Part shown: positions 22,201-33,714 of the stretch, piece by piece | Numbering within the stretch: position 1 is the stretch's first letter | Layout of the letters: each line of letters starts with the position of its first letter | NCBI RefSeq assembly: GCF_000002985.6 | Contig: NC_003283.11 | Coordinates: 13,330,001-13,394,000 of the forward strand | Source: Caenorhabditis elegans | Lineage: Eukaryota; Nematoda; Chromadorea; Rhabditida; Rhabditidae | DNA length: 64,000 nt | Reading direction: 5' to 3' | Translations under genes and position numbers: made by a program | The notes under the pieces: model-generated | Seen by the model: the letters and a program-made list of their open reading frames with translations, nothing else | Database searches by the model: none | Told to the model about the DNA's origin: nothing

Positions 22201-25200
22201 CATTAAATTAAACATTATTTCAGTGGACCGCTCAAAAGAATGTGTACTACAAGCTCTTCGAAAAATGTCACAAATTTCAAAAGGCAACTGCTCACAACTT
22301 CACGTATGTTTTACCCTTCCATACATCAATAAAATTTCCATTTGTTTCAGAACAACGTGAACCTTCTAGAGAACTGCTATGCGTCAGATCTTCAGAAACT
22401 AAAAACGATTTATGATAGCTCAGAAGGTCAGTCACACATATGTACATGTCTACTCATACTTACTAGCAATAGTCAAAAAACTGGTTATCTAGTCCATCTT
22501 CCCCTTGGGACCTTATTTTGGCAACTTTCTCGCTCATTTTTCTCAGACTTGTTCGATCAAATCGAGCTTTGATTTCAACACTTTTTTGTCTTTTCTCTTG
22601 TTTCCACCATATGGCCAAAAAATATCTGGCCCCTTGGGACTAATGAAAACGTTTGGCAGTTTGGGGGCGAAGAATAGAATGGGATTGAGGTTTGAAACTT
22701 TTGACGATAAATTATGATTTGTTATAGGGTCAAAAGCACCAGAACAACAGTCGGCGGTTGCTTTGAAGAAATTTGTAATCGTTGATGGATTTGAACAATG
22801 GACAACCACAGATGCTATATTGTTTTGTTTTACAGTTATCACGACTATTGGTGGGTGAAAATAAAAATAGGGAGCATGAAATATTTCATTTGAAACACAG
22901 AACGAGTTGCCAAAAAATTATATAAAATAGAACTGTTACGAGGGAACATGAATTTTACAGAGAAAATATCCTTAGATCCTTGAAACATCAAAAGAAATTT
23001 TAAAAATCTATTCAAATTTTCGAGAAATACTTTACCCGAAAACCATGTTTTCAAATGATACAGTCTAAAAACAGGTTAGCATATGTTTTCAAATGCCCAA
23101 AATTATTTTAAACACGCAAATTTATTTTTTAAGAATGGGAGTTTTCAATTCCTCTCTTTCTTAAGATAAAATTGTTTAGGTTACGGAAACGTGGCACCAC
23201 AATCGTTTTGGGGTCGCGTATTTGTCATAATTTATGGAACAATCGGAATTCCAACTGCAATGATGGCTATTGCAAATGTCGGAAAATTCTTGGCAACACT
23301 TCTCAAATCATGGACTCGACCGTTTTTACTTTTATGTCGGAAAATGAAAAAACGAATGCAGAAAAAAGATCAGAATGGGAATGAAATTAAAGAAACACAG
23401 AGATTAATGGAAAGTTCAAAAAAGAAAGCAAAAAAGATAGAGGATGATATTTCGTCTCATGAAGACGAAGAAGCAGAGGAAGAAGTAGAAGAGAGCGACG
23501 GTGAGTTGATTATTAATTGGGAATAAAATGGATTCAATTAAAAAAAAACTTCGAAAAAAAAACTGATTACAAATTTGAATTTAATAGTTACCCAATTCAA
23601 AGTTTCAAAAATCAGGTAAAAGTCAAAAAACTGAGGAGGACGACAATAGCGCTATAACTAGTAAGTTTGGAGCACATTATCACGAGGTTGCTCTTTTTTC
23701 AAATTGTTATTCTCACTTAATTTTTGCTCAACTTTTTTCACTTGCTCTTTCACCAGAATTTTCCATTTGCTGAAGGCCGATTGCTAGATAACATCTTTTC
23801 ATTGCTGTCTAAAATGTTTTTTACAGTCACCGAAACAATTGTCTTGTTTGTGGCGTTCCTAGTCTACATTATCGCTGGTTCACTTTTGATGAGTTATTAT
23901 GAAGAAGGAATGACATTTGGACTTGCGATATACTTTAATTTTGTAACACTCACCACTATTGGTTTAGGTGATTTAGTACCACAGTCTACAGATTGGCTGG
24001 TGAGCATTATCAGATAGTTATTGACATCACCATATGTATGACTTCAGTTTGTAACACTTGTATACTGTGCAATTGGTTTGGCGCTGACGACAATTGCAAT
24101 TGAAATTGCTGCTGACACTTTGAAAAAGTTGCATTATTTTGGAAGAAAGTTGGACAATGTTCAAAATGTGCAAATTTGGTTTGGAGGTCAAAAGTAGGTT
24201 TTTTTCTGGAATATGCAACTTAATGTCGTGATTATTCAGATTATCCATGAAAGCATTGGTGAAAAATCTGGGAGATCAACTGAATGTTCCAGTGGAAGAA
24301 TTGGAAAATTTGGACCTCGCTAAATTTGTCGATGACGCAATCAAAGTAGAAGCTGGAGAGTTGACAACACTGAGGGTTAGCTTTGTTGCAATAAATTTAT
24401 ATAGGAACGAGCCAGGGACGACGGCAACTTATGCCTTTTTTGTAAAAATTGCTTTTTGTCAAATTTTCAAAAAAATGAACTTTTAGCAAGACATTTCGAG
24501 CATTGTAAAATGTTCTTATCTCTATAATGTTTAAATATAAATATTCAAAGCATAATTGAAATATACAATTCGTTTTAAACATTTTTGTTAGATTTCCAAA
24601 ATTATGAGAGTTTAAAATAGATTGCCAGTTTTTTTAAAAGAAAAGTTGAACTATGCATGAGATTTGTCAAATTTAACACCATGGGAGTAATACATTCATT
24701 TTTCCTATGGCGATACTCCGCATTACATTACATTTTGAAGTATTAACTCAACAACATTAAAAAAACATATTTTGAGACAAAATTTCAAAATGATAATTAA
24801 AGCTAAAATTTTCAAATTCTACAGAACGACCGTGCCTGGATGAATTCTAATTATTGGCGTGCAATAGAAAGTGGTTCAATGCACTACGTGGATGATGATG
24901 ATCTTGTGACATTACAGTCAAATCGTAATTACTATTCTGAATTTTAACCTGAAAATCTTTGAATTTACCTGAATTTGCTTGGATGGTTTGAATTGATGTT
25001 GTCGATATTGTCAAAAAAAAACGCGGGTTTTATTTTCCTCCTTAATCAATTATCAATTTGGGTTTTGTGTGATTGTGGGCGCAGGAATTTTTTAAATTGT
25101 GCACTTGCATTTTATCAAATTGATAATCCTGTTCTGTTCATATTGTCCTTTTTGTTGGTTTTTTTTCTTAAATTTAATTGGAAATCATTTATATTCATCA

Positions 25201-26004
25201 CTTCCCCCACACGTCACCCAAGTGCAATTAATTGTGAAAATTTAAATTTAAGATATTAAATTTGAAGTATTTATGAAATATTGACCGAGCATGATGTGGT
25301 TTCCTTAAACAAACTGTTTAAGTTTGGAAAAGAAAAAACACATATTCTGAAAATGAGTTGGAATCGGAGCACTTGCACCATAAAAGTTCTCCCCCTGAAA
25401 AATCATTCCAGCATGATTGCAGTCACCAAATTGTTTTTGCTGTGTGAGCAACCAACAAATCAACTCCAACAACTCAATCTCTCGGTTATTCTAATTTTTT
25501 CTTTGTTCTAACCTTCAGTTTGCTTGTTTCAGTATCATGTGGCTCACAGCAAATGCTCATCAGAGTTCCATACTCAAGATCGACAGATTCCCGAATGATT
25601 ACTGTAAATCATGAGCCTTTGACAGAGACTTCGGATGAAAACTTCAAACTTCATAGTGTAAATGAAGAATACGAAACTGAACAGTTTCCAGATATTGAAG
25701 CTGAAATTATAGATAAACCGGTTAGACTTGAAAGTGTGAAATTTAATGGTAGCAATTTTTAGGAAGTTAGCCAAAATGAAGGAATCCGAAAAAGTTCCCA
25801 ATGCATTGAACTTCAGAAACTTCTGAAAGCTTTAAACGATTTGAACAACGGTAAGTTCGAATTTGGAGCAAAAAACTCCAAAAACTTGAATTCAAACTTT
25901 CAGAAGTAGTGTCACAAGATGGCCGATGGAGTGAAGAAGCTAGACGGCGATACCTGGAATATCAAAGGATATGGAGCAGGTTTAGAACTCCGAAACATCA
26001 GTAA
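16229..26004 (+). CDS. twk-43: Two-pore-domain potassium channel (TWK family)
   Basis: K2P leak potassium channel subunit, about 640 residues, dimeric in the plasma membrane. Sixteen exons fit in phase: 16229-16347, 17274-17340, 21588-21689, 21805-21862, 22224-22303, 22351-22426, 22728-22850, 23180-23500, 23616-23660, 23827-23999, 24048-24193, 24240-24375, 24825-24924, 25533-25720, 25763-25850 and 25904-26004. M1 is in NAGIVLFVGIYVYAGALLI, and an extracellular cap region with Cys residues follows. Pore 1 has TVITTIGYGNVAP, pore 2 TLTTIGLGDLVP. M2 is in FVIIYGTIGIPTAMMAIANV, M3 in IVLFVAFLVYIIAGSLLM and M4 in FVTLVYCAIGLALTTIAIEI. The M2-M3 cytoplasmic loop is long and strongly charged (KKKAKKIEDDISSHEDEEAE), which is not general in K2P channels. 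Reading through the donor at 24925 would give a shorter C-terminus ending NYYSEF. A 42-nt intron lies at 25721-25762. The symbol is from recall of the region. Confidence 0.85.
18294..18317. other. GC-rich hairpin in K2P intron
   Basis: A perfect 7-bp stem, TGGTGGG (18294-18300) with CCCACCA (18311-18317), encloses a 10-nt GC-rich loop in otherwise AT-rich intron. No RNA family was recognised. It may be a regulatory element or chance. Confidence 0.3.
20935..20968. other. GC-rich two-segment hairpin in K2P intron
   Basis: TGTCCC (20935-20940) pairs with GGGACA (20963-20968), and GGGGT (20941-20945) pairs with ACCCC (20955-20959). The loop is 9 nt and there is a 3-nt bulge (TGA) on the 3' side. 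It stands out in a 4.2-kb AT-rich intron between the exons at 17274 and 21588. No known RNA family was identified. Confidence 0.35.
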
Positions 26005-26198
26005 TTTATTGAATGGATTGTAACGAAGATTTTATTTATATGTATAAATTGTGATTTCCGTTTAAGAATCGTTGTTTTGATTTTAAAATTTTTAATTTTT
26101 ACTGATATTTTTTGATGCAGGATTGTTTGATATATGTAAATTAAAATGAATTCATGAAGCAATTCAAACAAAATTTGTAAATTGAAAGTGAATAAGTG

Positions 26199-28002
26199 TT
26201 AGTTATGCTTTTCCGAATCTGGAAGCGCCGCCAAAACTTGATGCTCGATATTGACCTCGTTCACTCCACGCAAAAATCTAACAAATCCTGAAAAAGAGAC
26301 CTCCTCTAGTTTTGAAATGATCGTAAGAAATCATACCATTCTCTCCAAAATCTGTACCCCATTGGTGAACGCAAAGCCAATATGGTACTCCATTGTCAAC
26401 TCCCCATCCAATAATTTTTGTGTCCATTCCACCTTCTTGATCTCCGGCTGTATGCACATAGATTCCAGTTTTATAATCCCAAAAATCGTCATAAATAATG
26501 AAAGACGCAATGACGGGGCCATTTGTCATGATTTCAATTTGAATGTCTGTCATCTTTTTTCCAACATTGTAATGTGCTTTTCCAAAATGTTTATCTTGTT
26601 TATATGCAATCGGCCAGGTTATGTTAGAAGTACAATGCTCCTCACATGTCGGAGTATGGTAACCAGGGCACGGCACAGATGTTGTACCATTTGCATATTT
26701 CTTATCACATGGATAAATAGAATACGGTTTACATCCAAATTGATCATTGTAATTGCCACCAGTACAGAGACCATGGGTTTGCCACCACTTCAGAATATCT
26801 TTTGGCCAACTACCGTCACATCTAAAATTAAAAATGTATGTAGGTTTTTTTAAATTTAAATTTTTTATTAAGCACCGAATGGCACTGCCATTTTAATAAA
26901 TCGTCGTTTGAAACAAGTACCAAAAAATTATGGGAAAGTATAGTGTTCAGTAAGCGATTACCCTAATCTATGGCTTTCATTTTCTGTTAATCTTGCAGAC
27001 TCTGTCAGTCTGGTTTTCAAGATAATGAAAATTTAGTTTTCGGATCTAACGCAGGAAAGACAAAAATATTAAAGAATTCTATTTCCAACAACTTTTTATT
27101 TCAACCTACCCCCATCCATCTCCACAAATAGACATCAAACCAACACAACATGAAAGTGGATCTTGTGCAGACAGTGGCCAATTGAATGTACCATTTGAGG
27201 CAATACAAGTGCGATCAGACGCAATTTCAACTGCGACCAGGTGAGCCGCTGAACCTGAAAACAATCAAAGTTCGTCTATCATCTTGTTCGTCACGTTTCT
27301 CCTAGACCTTCCTTGTTGAGTACTTTGTCACGTTGTCTTTTCGTATTTTTAGCCCGTGTGACTCATGTTATTTTTGTTCTATGTTTTGAAACTAGCGATA
27401 AAATATTTTAAACAGTTTTTCTGTGTCTCAACAAAATTAAAAAATAGAGACAAAAATGATAGATCGACAACAGAGTGAGTATCCCTCTGCTTCTTTTCAA
27501 ATAGTACTTCTCCGAAATCACGTCACTCTCTGACCGACCAGTCTTTTCGCCAAAAAAAGATATTTAGGCAACTGTTAACATATCAATTTCTCTACTTACC
27601 ACAATCGGATTGATCACGAACGGCTCCAATTTGAGAACACGAAGGCCATTTCTGACGGGAATCAAAACTCGATGGAATGTCCACAAGAACATTATCATTT
27701 CCAGTCTTCTCAGACACTTCATCGTTGGACTTGATAAATTTGATACTTTTGGCACGTGCCTGAAATGATCAAAATACGAATTTCGTGTTATTTTTGAAAA
27801 CTTCATTTACCATTTTCTCTTGGAATGTCATGCGGGAGGTTTCCGCTTTCCATAGTTTCTGTTTTTTGTTTACATAGGATGTGAGATCACTTCCGGAAAG
27901 TTTGATTGCTTCGGAAGAGATTGATGATTGGTAGGTAACAGATGAATGTAATGGAGTGCATATAAATAATGGTAACAAAAATGATAGAAATATGAAGAGC
28001 AT
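26199..28002 (-). CDS. Cathepsin B-like protein, catalytically inactive
   Basis: Papain-family (C1A) cathepsin B homologue of about 356 residues, secreted or lysosomal. Exons read 27811-28002, 27600-27759, 27110-27254, 26337-26821 and 26199-26287. A signal peptide ([16 protein letters not shown]) is followed by a propeptide. The mature start is near [20 protein letters not shown]. The active-site region reads [15 protein letters not shown] where active cathepsin B has CGSCWAFGAVE, so the nucleophile Cys is Ala. The His motif GGHAIRILGWG is [11 protein letters not shown], and the Asn motif NSW is HQW. All three catalytic residues are therefore replaced, while the frame, splice sites, most disulphide cysteines and an occluding-loop remnant (TPTCEEHC) remain. 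It may act as a binding or decoy protein, for example in the gut lumen. GATA sites lie 75-135 bp upstream. From memory it may be F32H5.1; I give no symbol. Confidence 0.88.
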
Positions 28003-28076
28003 AGTTAAAAATTGAAATTTTATGAATTGATCAGGAAGAACCCGGAAAAGGAGCAGAGAGGGAAAAGAGCAGAAAC

Positions 28077-28140
28077 GATAAGAAAAGATAAGAAGATTGT
28101 TAATTTCATCACCTGATTAATGGGCGGCTTAGCAGATAAG
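28077..28140 (-). promoter_or_regulatory. Cluster of GATA sites upstream of cathepsin B-like gene
   Basis: Three GATAAG motifs (starting 28077, 28087 and 28135) lie 75-135 bp upstream of the minus-strand start at 28002. In C. elegans, such sites near intestinal protease genes are bound by the gut GATA factor ELT-2. The motifs are seen directly; the factor and tissue are inferred. Confidence 0.5.
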
Positions 28141-29421
28141 GTAGGCTTAACTTTGAACTTATGTAAAAAAAACACCTATTGAATAACTCTCCAGGGATGT
28201 TGGAAAGTCGGCTTGCACGAAAGGCTTCAGATATGTGTAATTGGAGTTTCAGTATGATCCGAGTTCAGGGTGTTCCATAAATTTCCGCGAACTCTATTCG
28301 ATCAAATTATATTCAAATTTCAAAGCCTCAAATTTTATGAACTAATTTTTTTCTTCGGACAGCCGTTCGTTTTGAAAAAATAATATGAAATCTGAAAAAC
28401 GATAATATAATCTGTATTGATTCCTCTTCAAAAATCATCCAGTTTTAGGATATCTGAACCATTGTTTTAGGATATCTGAACCATATTTGAACCATTGTAA
28501 CCCCTTATTTTTATCATTTAGCTTTTCACATATATTTTCTTCGCCGAAATTATACAATCCTACTATCATTTGACCACTAGTTCTCTTTTGTTTTTGGCAG
28601 TTTTCATTTCTTGGCACTATTCGGTGGGAACAATTCTTCTTTGTTCAATTACTTTTGTTTTCATTGATATACAGACTTTATTGTAATCATTCTATCAAAT
28701 ATCGAACAGATTTCCATTTTCTGCAAAGTATCGTCTAAAGTGCCTCTGCTTTGGGGGAAAATAAGATTGATGACCACAGCAGTGTCATCTTTAAAGAACA
28801 TTCGATACGAAAGAGATATATTTTTGCAGAAAGTCTAAAGGTGGACATGTATCTTTAAGAATTCATCGGAAAAAGTGATTAAGGACGAAATCTGGGCGGT
28901 TGTGGTGTTTGATGTATTTAATAGATTATGACTGTGACTACGGTAACTGTTATTTGCGGTCTTCTGTGTGTTCCCGAAGAGGTTCATCGCCGAAAAGGGA
29001 AGAAAAAGACATGTGACGATGAGTGACTGCAAAAGACCCTGCCAAGAATAGCAACAGATGGTGTGATATGTAGATGAAGATGTAGATGCCATACATAAAG
29101 CAGTACAGTAACCCTCTCAATCACATCCGATTGCCCCTGCTGCAATGAAATCGAACAAGATCATAGAATCTGTGTAGACCGACATGTACATGTTCGACAG
29201 AAATAGACACAGCAGCGAAGTTTTTGAAAATCACTGAAGAAATAATAGAGAGAAGGAGGAGAGGGCTGGGTATCAATTACTCTTCCGTCTCTCTCCATAA
29301 TTCTTTTTCTATTTCTATTAACGAAATAGAAAAGAAATTCCGCCCCTCGAAGATTTTCAAAGAAGACATCGAATCAGTCTCTATACTTCCTTCCCTTCAA
29401 CTTACCTTCTTCTGACTAATT
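28141..29421. other. Intergenic region with a short tandem duplication
   Basis: About 1.3 kb between divergent genes with no supported coding sequence. A 22-bp segment beginning GTTTTAGGATATCTG (28442-28463) is duplicated directly at 28464-28484. The remainder shows no recognisable element; the 3' end should carry the promoter of the small secreted-protein gene. Confidence 0.35.
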
Positions 29422-29764
29422 ATGGTCTCAATTACCTACATTTTGCTCATTTCAACTGTAACTGTGCTCACAGTATCAGCAGCTCCAATTGTGACGGAAC
29501 AAAAAGGTTAGTTAGATTTCTTGTCTCAATTTTGCATTGTTGAATTTAGCTTTTCCAGATATCGCTGAATTCTCAAATTCCAACAAGGACGCAAACGTCT
29601 TTCTTCCATTCCGTGAACTCCCTGAACGTCTTATCGATGATTTCAATTCAAAGGAACTCGATGAGGGACGTGATCTTCCATCAGAATCTGACATTTTCTA
29701 CTTCTTCGGAAAGACGCCGGTTCTGACGGAAGTTATTGATGCCCGAAAGCGTGGTGGCTTCTAA
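29422..29764 (+). CDS. Small secreted protein / possible peptide precursor
   Basis: Two exons (29422-29506, 29559-29764) encode about 96 residues. The N-terminus is a clear signal peptide (MVSITYILLISTVTVLTVSA, cleavage probably near SAAP). The mature part is small, acidic in the middle and has no cysteines, with FLPFRELPERLIDDF, then FYFFGKTPVLTEV and a C-terminus IDARKRGGF. The dibasic KR near the end, and the small size, would suit a prohormone, but no amidation signal or repeated peptide is present. Codons such as CGT, CTC and TTC are frequent, hinting at high expression. An AATAAA (about 30005) follows. I do not recognise the family, and its role is unknown. Confidence 0.65.
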
Positions 29765-31203
29765 AGATCCTCAGGGCAACAACCGGGTTAAACATGCATC
29801 ACCATGTCATTCAAGAACAACAACGATATTGTTGTAGTGTGTAACAGTAATAATATCCCATATTGGGTTTTCTGTTAAACGATCTCTCCCATTCTCCCAT
29901 CTTTACGATGTCTCTTATCTCTGATACGTGTACGTCTTCAACTGCTCTTACAAGGCAACTATGTCATCAATTCGCACTGTATTTTCTGTGAAAAATATTA
30001 ATGTCAATAAACATTTATATTGTGATTGATGTTGTTAAAAAAGAGTTATCAAAGTTAAGGAATTTATCCAGTTCAGCCACTAAAATTCCAGGATTATCGT
30101 CTTTCCTCAAATCATACAAAACGACTTAACACAGGATAAAACACGGGAATTTTAAAAACATATTCACAATATTGTATTATCCAAAGATCTAAATTAAACA
30201 CGAAATTCATAAACATGAAACAAAACTTCAAACTTGGAAAACCCCCTAGCTTATATTCTCAAACAAAAATTAATCGTAAGATTATTTCAATTTAAAATTG
30301 TTTAAATAACAGATCTACAGATATACTAGAGTTCATATTTTGTGATTTAAAATTTTTGAAACTGGTGTATATGTACATATAGTGCAGAGCATAGTCATAA
30401 AAAAGAGATAGAAACACTTATGCAAATTATTTCAAAAGGTGTTACTCTTTGCTGCCATTGCCATTCATTCAAATAGTACCCTCTATTGTTCACAATTTCG
30501 AATTTGTAACATTTTGCAGTTTTAAATTTTTTTTCCCAAAATTTGGAATTTGCTTTTAGGATTCGAAACACGTTTTGTTTGTCAACCAATTCAAAGTTCA
30601 ATCAGTGACTACTGTGTCTAGATCAGGTGCATTTAATACTGTATATTATACAGTGTATAAGTCTTGTGAGATTTGAGAACTTTCGATCTTTTTCACGGTT
30701 TTTGCCCGGTTTTCAATAGTTATTTGTAGTTTTTCACACATTTTTTATCACTCCAGAGCGTCGATCAAACATTCAATTGACCACAATGTCAAGTTTTTCG
30801 TTCCTTTCTGTGTTAGATTTTGATGAGAGGAAATCCCAAAAAGGTGTCAATGAGAAAAAAAATGAACAGCGGAAAGGATTATGAGTGTAACAAAATGAGA
30901 ATTGAAATTGATTCAAAACCTGGCAGGTTCTATGAAGTTTCGTTTGAATTAACTGCAAGTGTTGACACTGTGATATAGATTGGCAAGACATTTTCAACAA
31001 AACAACTTAAGTCTTTTGCATATCAGTTTTTTATGACCAAAAAAAAAATTTGCAAAAGACTTCCAAACAAAATAATGTCGCTCAGATTTGCAATTCTTAC
31101 CGGTCACACTATTGTCAACAAGTCTTTAAAATATTTAGGCTCGTTTGAAATCTAATCAGAAACTGAAAATTCGAACAACTAAATTTTTGCTCAAAATTAC
31201 AGG
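29765..31203. other. 3' UTR and intergenic region
   Basis: Contains the 3' UTR and poly(A) signal of the preceding small gene, then about 1.2 kb of AT-rich sequence with no supported gene. The sequence just before 31204 ends in an acceptor-like AAATTACAG, consistent with trans-splicing of the transporter mRNA. Confidence 0.35.
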
Positions 31204-33289
31204 ATGGCGTCGACAGCCACCTTATCGTTTGGGCCGAACCAAGAGAATGAGGTGCAACTTCTTCCACCAAAAGAAGAGAAAACTCTCGATAATTTTATGA
31301 AACTTGGCAAATATTGCTGGCTTATTCTATTTTTCTCCGAATTTATGCTACTTTCCGGAGCGGGAAACACACTTTATATGATGTATGCTGGTGAGTTGTC
31401 TAGCTAAGTTGAAATTTGAATACGATATATTCAGGTGCCTATCCAAAACTTGTGAGCTGTGAAGGACCCGATGTTTTTATCAAAGATATTTGCAAGTCTT
31501 CATTTGATTTCCACAATCCTCCAAACTGTACGATAACCTCAAAATATGACTTCTACTCGATCAATGTTGATGTGAGAATAGAACACTTTTATTTTTTATT
31601 TTAACTTTTTTTTCTTTCCAGTATGGTCACTTCTGTGGTGAGGGTGCCTGGGTGAAAACCAGTATTTCTGTGCAGATGGTTGGTGTTTTGATTGGATCTG
31701 TTACCTCAGGTGCGGTTGCCGATCGGTATGGAAGGTTGAAGGTAGGCAACAATTGAGAGTTAAAAATGGAACCTGGTGACTACAATTTTGTACTCGAACT
31801 TTCTTAATCCTATTTTCAAAACAATTATATTTCTCCAAAATTCTGTTATAAACTTTGATCAATATTTTTGATAAAATAGTGAGAAATAGAATGGAAATGC
31901 CACGCATCTCTAATCTCTAATAGGTTAAAACTGCTCTGTAGTTAAGTTTATAACGCAAAAAAAACAATTTTAATTGAAATTCAGAAATATTAAACCCAAG
32001 TTTCAGGTTCTCTCCGTGTGTTTTTTCATGGTATCATCCCTCAGTATTCTTAACACATTTGCCAAAGATCTTATCTATTTTACAATTATCCGAACGATTC
32101 TCTCTATTTTCAAAGGAGGGCTTCTAAGTACTTATGGAGTTTACAAAATGGAACACGTACCACGTCAGCACCGGTTTTGGATTGCGACAATGATTAGTTG
32201 GGCGCCAAATTACATGATTCTCAGTTTTGTTGCATATCTTTGTCACGATTGGATTACTTATCAATATGCAATATTTGCACTTTCGATGCCTGGAGCAGTG
32301 GTTTTCTTGTAAACACTGAATCACTAAAATTAATTTTCAAAAAGGTTTCTTCTAGATTTGTAAAGGAATCTCCGCGATGGCTAATTCAAGCTGGTCGAAT
32401 TGAAGAGGCTCGTCAAGTTTTGAAACATATAATGGAAGTTGATGGTAATACATCAGATCATTCATGGAATGAAATTGAGGAAATGTTACAAACCGAAAAA
32501 AAACGTCAAGAAGAGCGTATCAAAAAACGAAAGAATTACGATTTCCGTCATTTATTCTGGAATAAGTACATGGCCTCAGTGACGATGATTCTATGGCTGG
32601 GAATGTTTTCCACCTCTTTCACAAACTATGGTTTTGTGTTCAATATAGAAAAGTTATCTGGCTCCCTTTATATCAATGCATTGCTCATGGGCTCATTAAG
32701 ATGGGTGCTGAATATCTTTTTCGGATTAGCTGATTTGAAATTTGCAAAATTGGGTAGAAAACACATCCATTTGATTTCAAAGTTGACAATTACTATTTGT
32801 GTGTTTTCTATTTTTGTTACATATTACTTTGGTAGGTTTGAATATTTTAGTTTTTTCTTTTAAATATATATTTTCAGAATACGAAGAAGATTACTCATTA
32901 ATCATCCGTGTAGCAACTCTACTTGCTTCTGCCACAGCTTCTCAAGTTTTCATCACAAAATCTATGGTGCTCATGGAATTTTATCCAACGGTGATTCGTA
33001 ATTCTGCGGTATCATTTAAATCAAGTGCAAGTAGAATTGGGACAATTCTAGGACCACAACTTTTCATTTTGGTAATATCTCCAAAAAAATCTCAAAAATA
33101 AAAAAAAGTATTTTTCAGTGCCCATACAAAAGTCTTCCATATGCAATTCTGACGGGATTTTGCTTGTTTGATGCAATTGCATTCCAGCTGAGACTTCCAG
33201 AAACTAAAGGAAAGCCACTGCCAGAAACAATGCCTGAAAGACATAAAAATGGAAGAACCGCTTTACCAACTACCGACCCACAAAATTAA
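31204..33289 (+). CDS. MFS transporter, organic cation/anion (SLC22) type
   Basis: Twelve-helix major facilitator, about 528 residues, in the plasma membrane. Exons: 31204-31390, 31435-31571, 31622-31741, 32007-32308, 32356-32831, 32878-33071 and 33119-33289. An acceptor lies directly before the start. TM1 is in CWLILFFSEFMLLSGAGNTL, followed by a large extracellular loop with cysteines, typical of SLC22. The A-motif between TM2 and TM3 reads GAVADRYGRLK. The SLC22 signature FVKESPRWLIQAGR follows TM6, with a long charged central loop (EKKRQEERIKKRKN). The family's terminal motif is RLPETKGKPLPET. The second-half G-x-x-x-D-x-x-GRK motif is degenerate (GLADLKFAKLGRK). The substrate is not predictable from sequence. 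A poly(A) signal AATAAA follows near 33337. I know no symbol. Confidence 0.85.
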
Positions 33290-33714
33290 TCAATGGAAAT
33301 TTAATAGAAATGTACAAATGACTTTTTTAGATTAAAATAAATGTTCGCTAGTATTGTATATACATATAACGAACAGGCTTTTATATAACGCACAGGACTT
33401 TTAGACTACTGTCATTAGATCTTTGAAACTTGAGATGCTCTAGATATGTTTACTTCGCATTTAATCATTAAAACTTTGGAATTCACATTTTCATTATGTC
33501 ACTAGTTTAATGTTACGATGATTGATGAAAAGATCAAAAAAATATTATTTTAGTCAAAAAAACGGGAACTCATAATGTCTCTTGGGCATACGATCTACGT
33601 GAGTGCTATGGCAACCTGTCATTAGGTTAATTTTTCTTCCCGGTTAGAGCCCTAGTTCTTCTTCTGATTTGTGTTCGTTCTCTTGAATGTCATTTTGAAG
33701 TTTTTATTGGCAAC
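33290..33714. other. Intergenic region between transporter and srg-like gene
   Basis: About 425 bp with the transporter 3' UTR. An imperfect direct repeat (ATATAACGAACAGGCTTTT and ATATAACGCACAGGACTTTT) lies at about 33364-33402. Nothing else was recognised. Confidence 0.3.
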
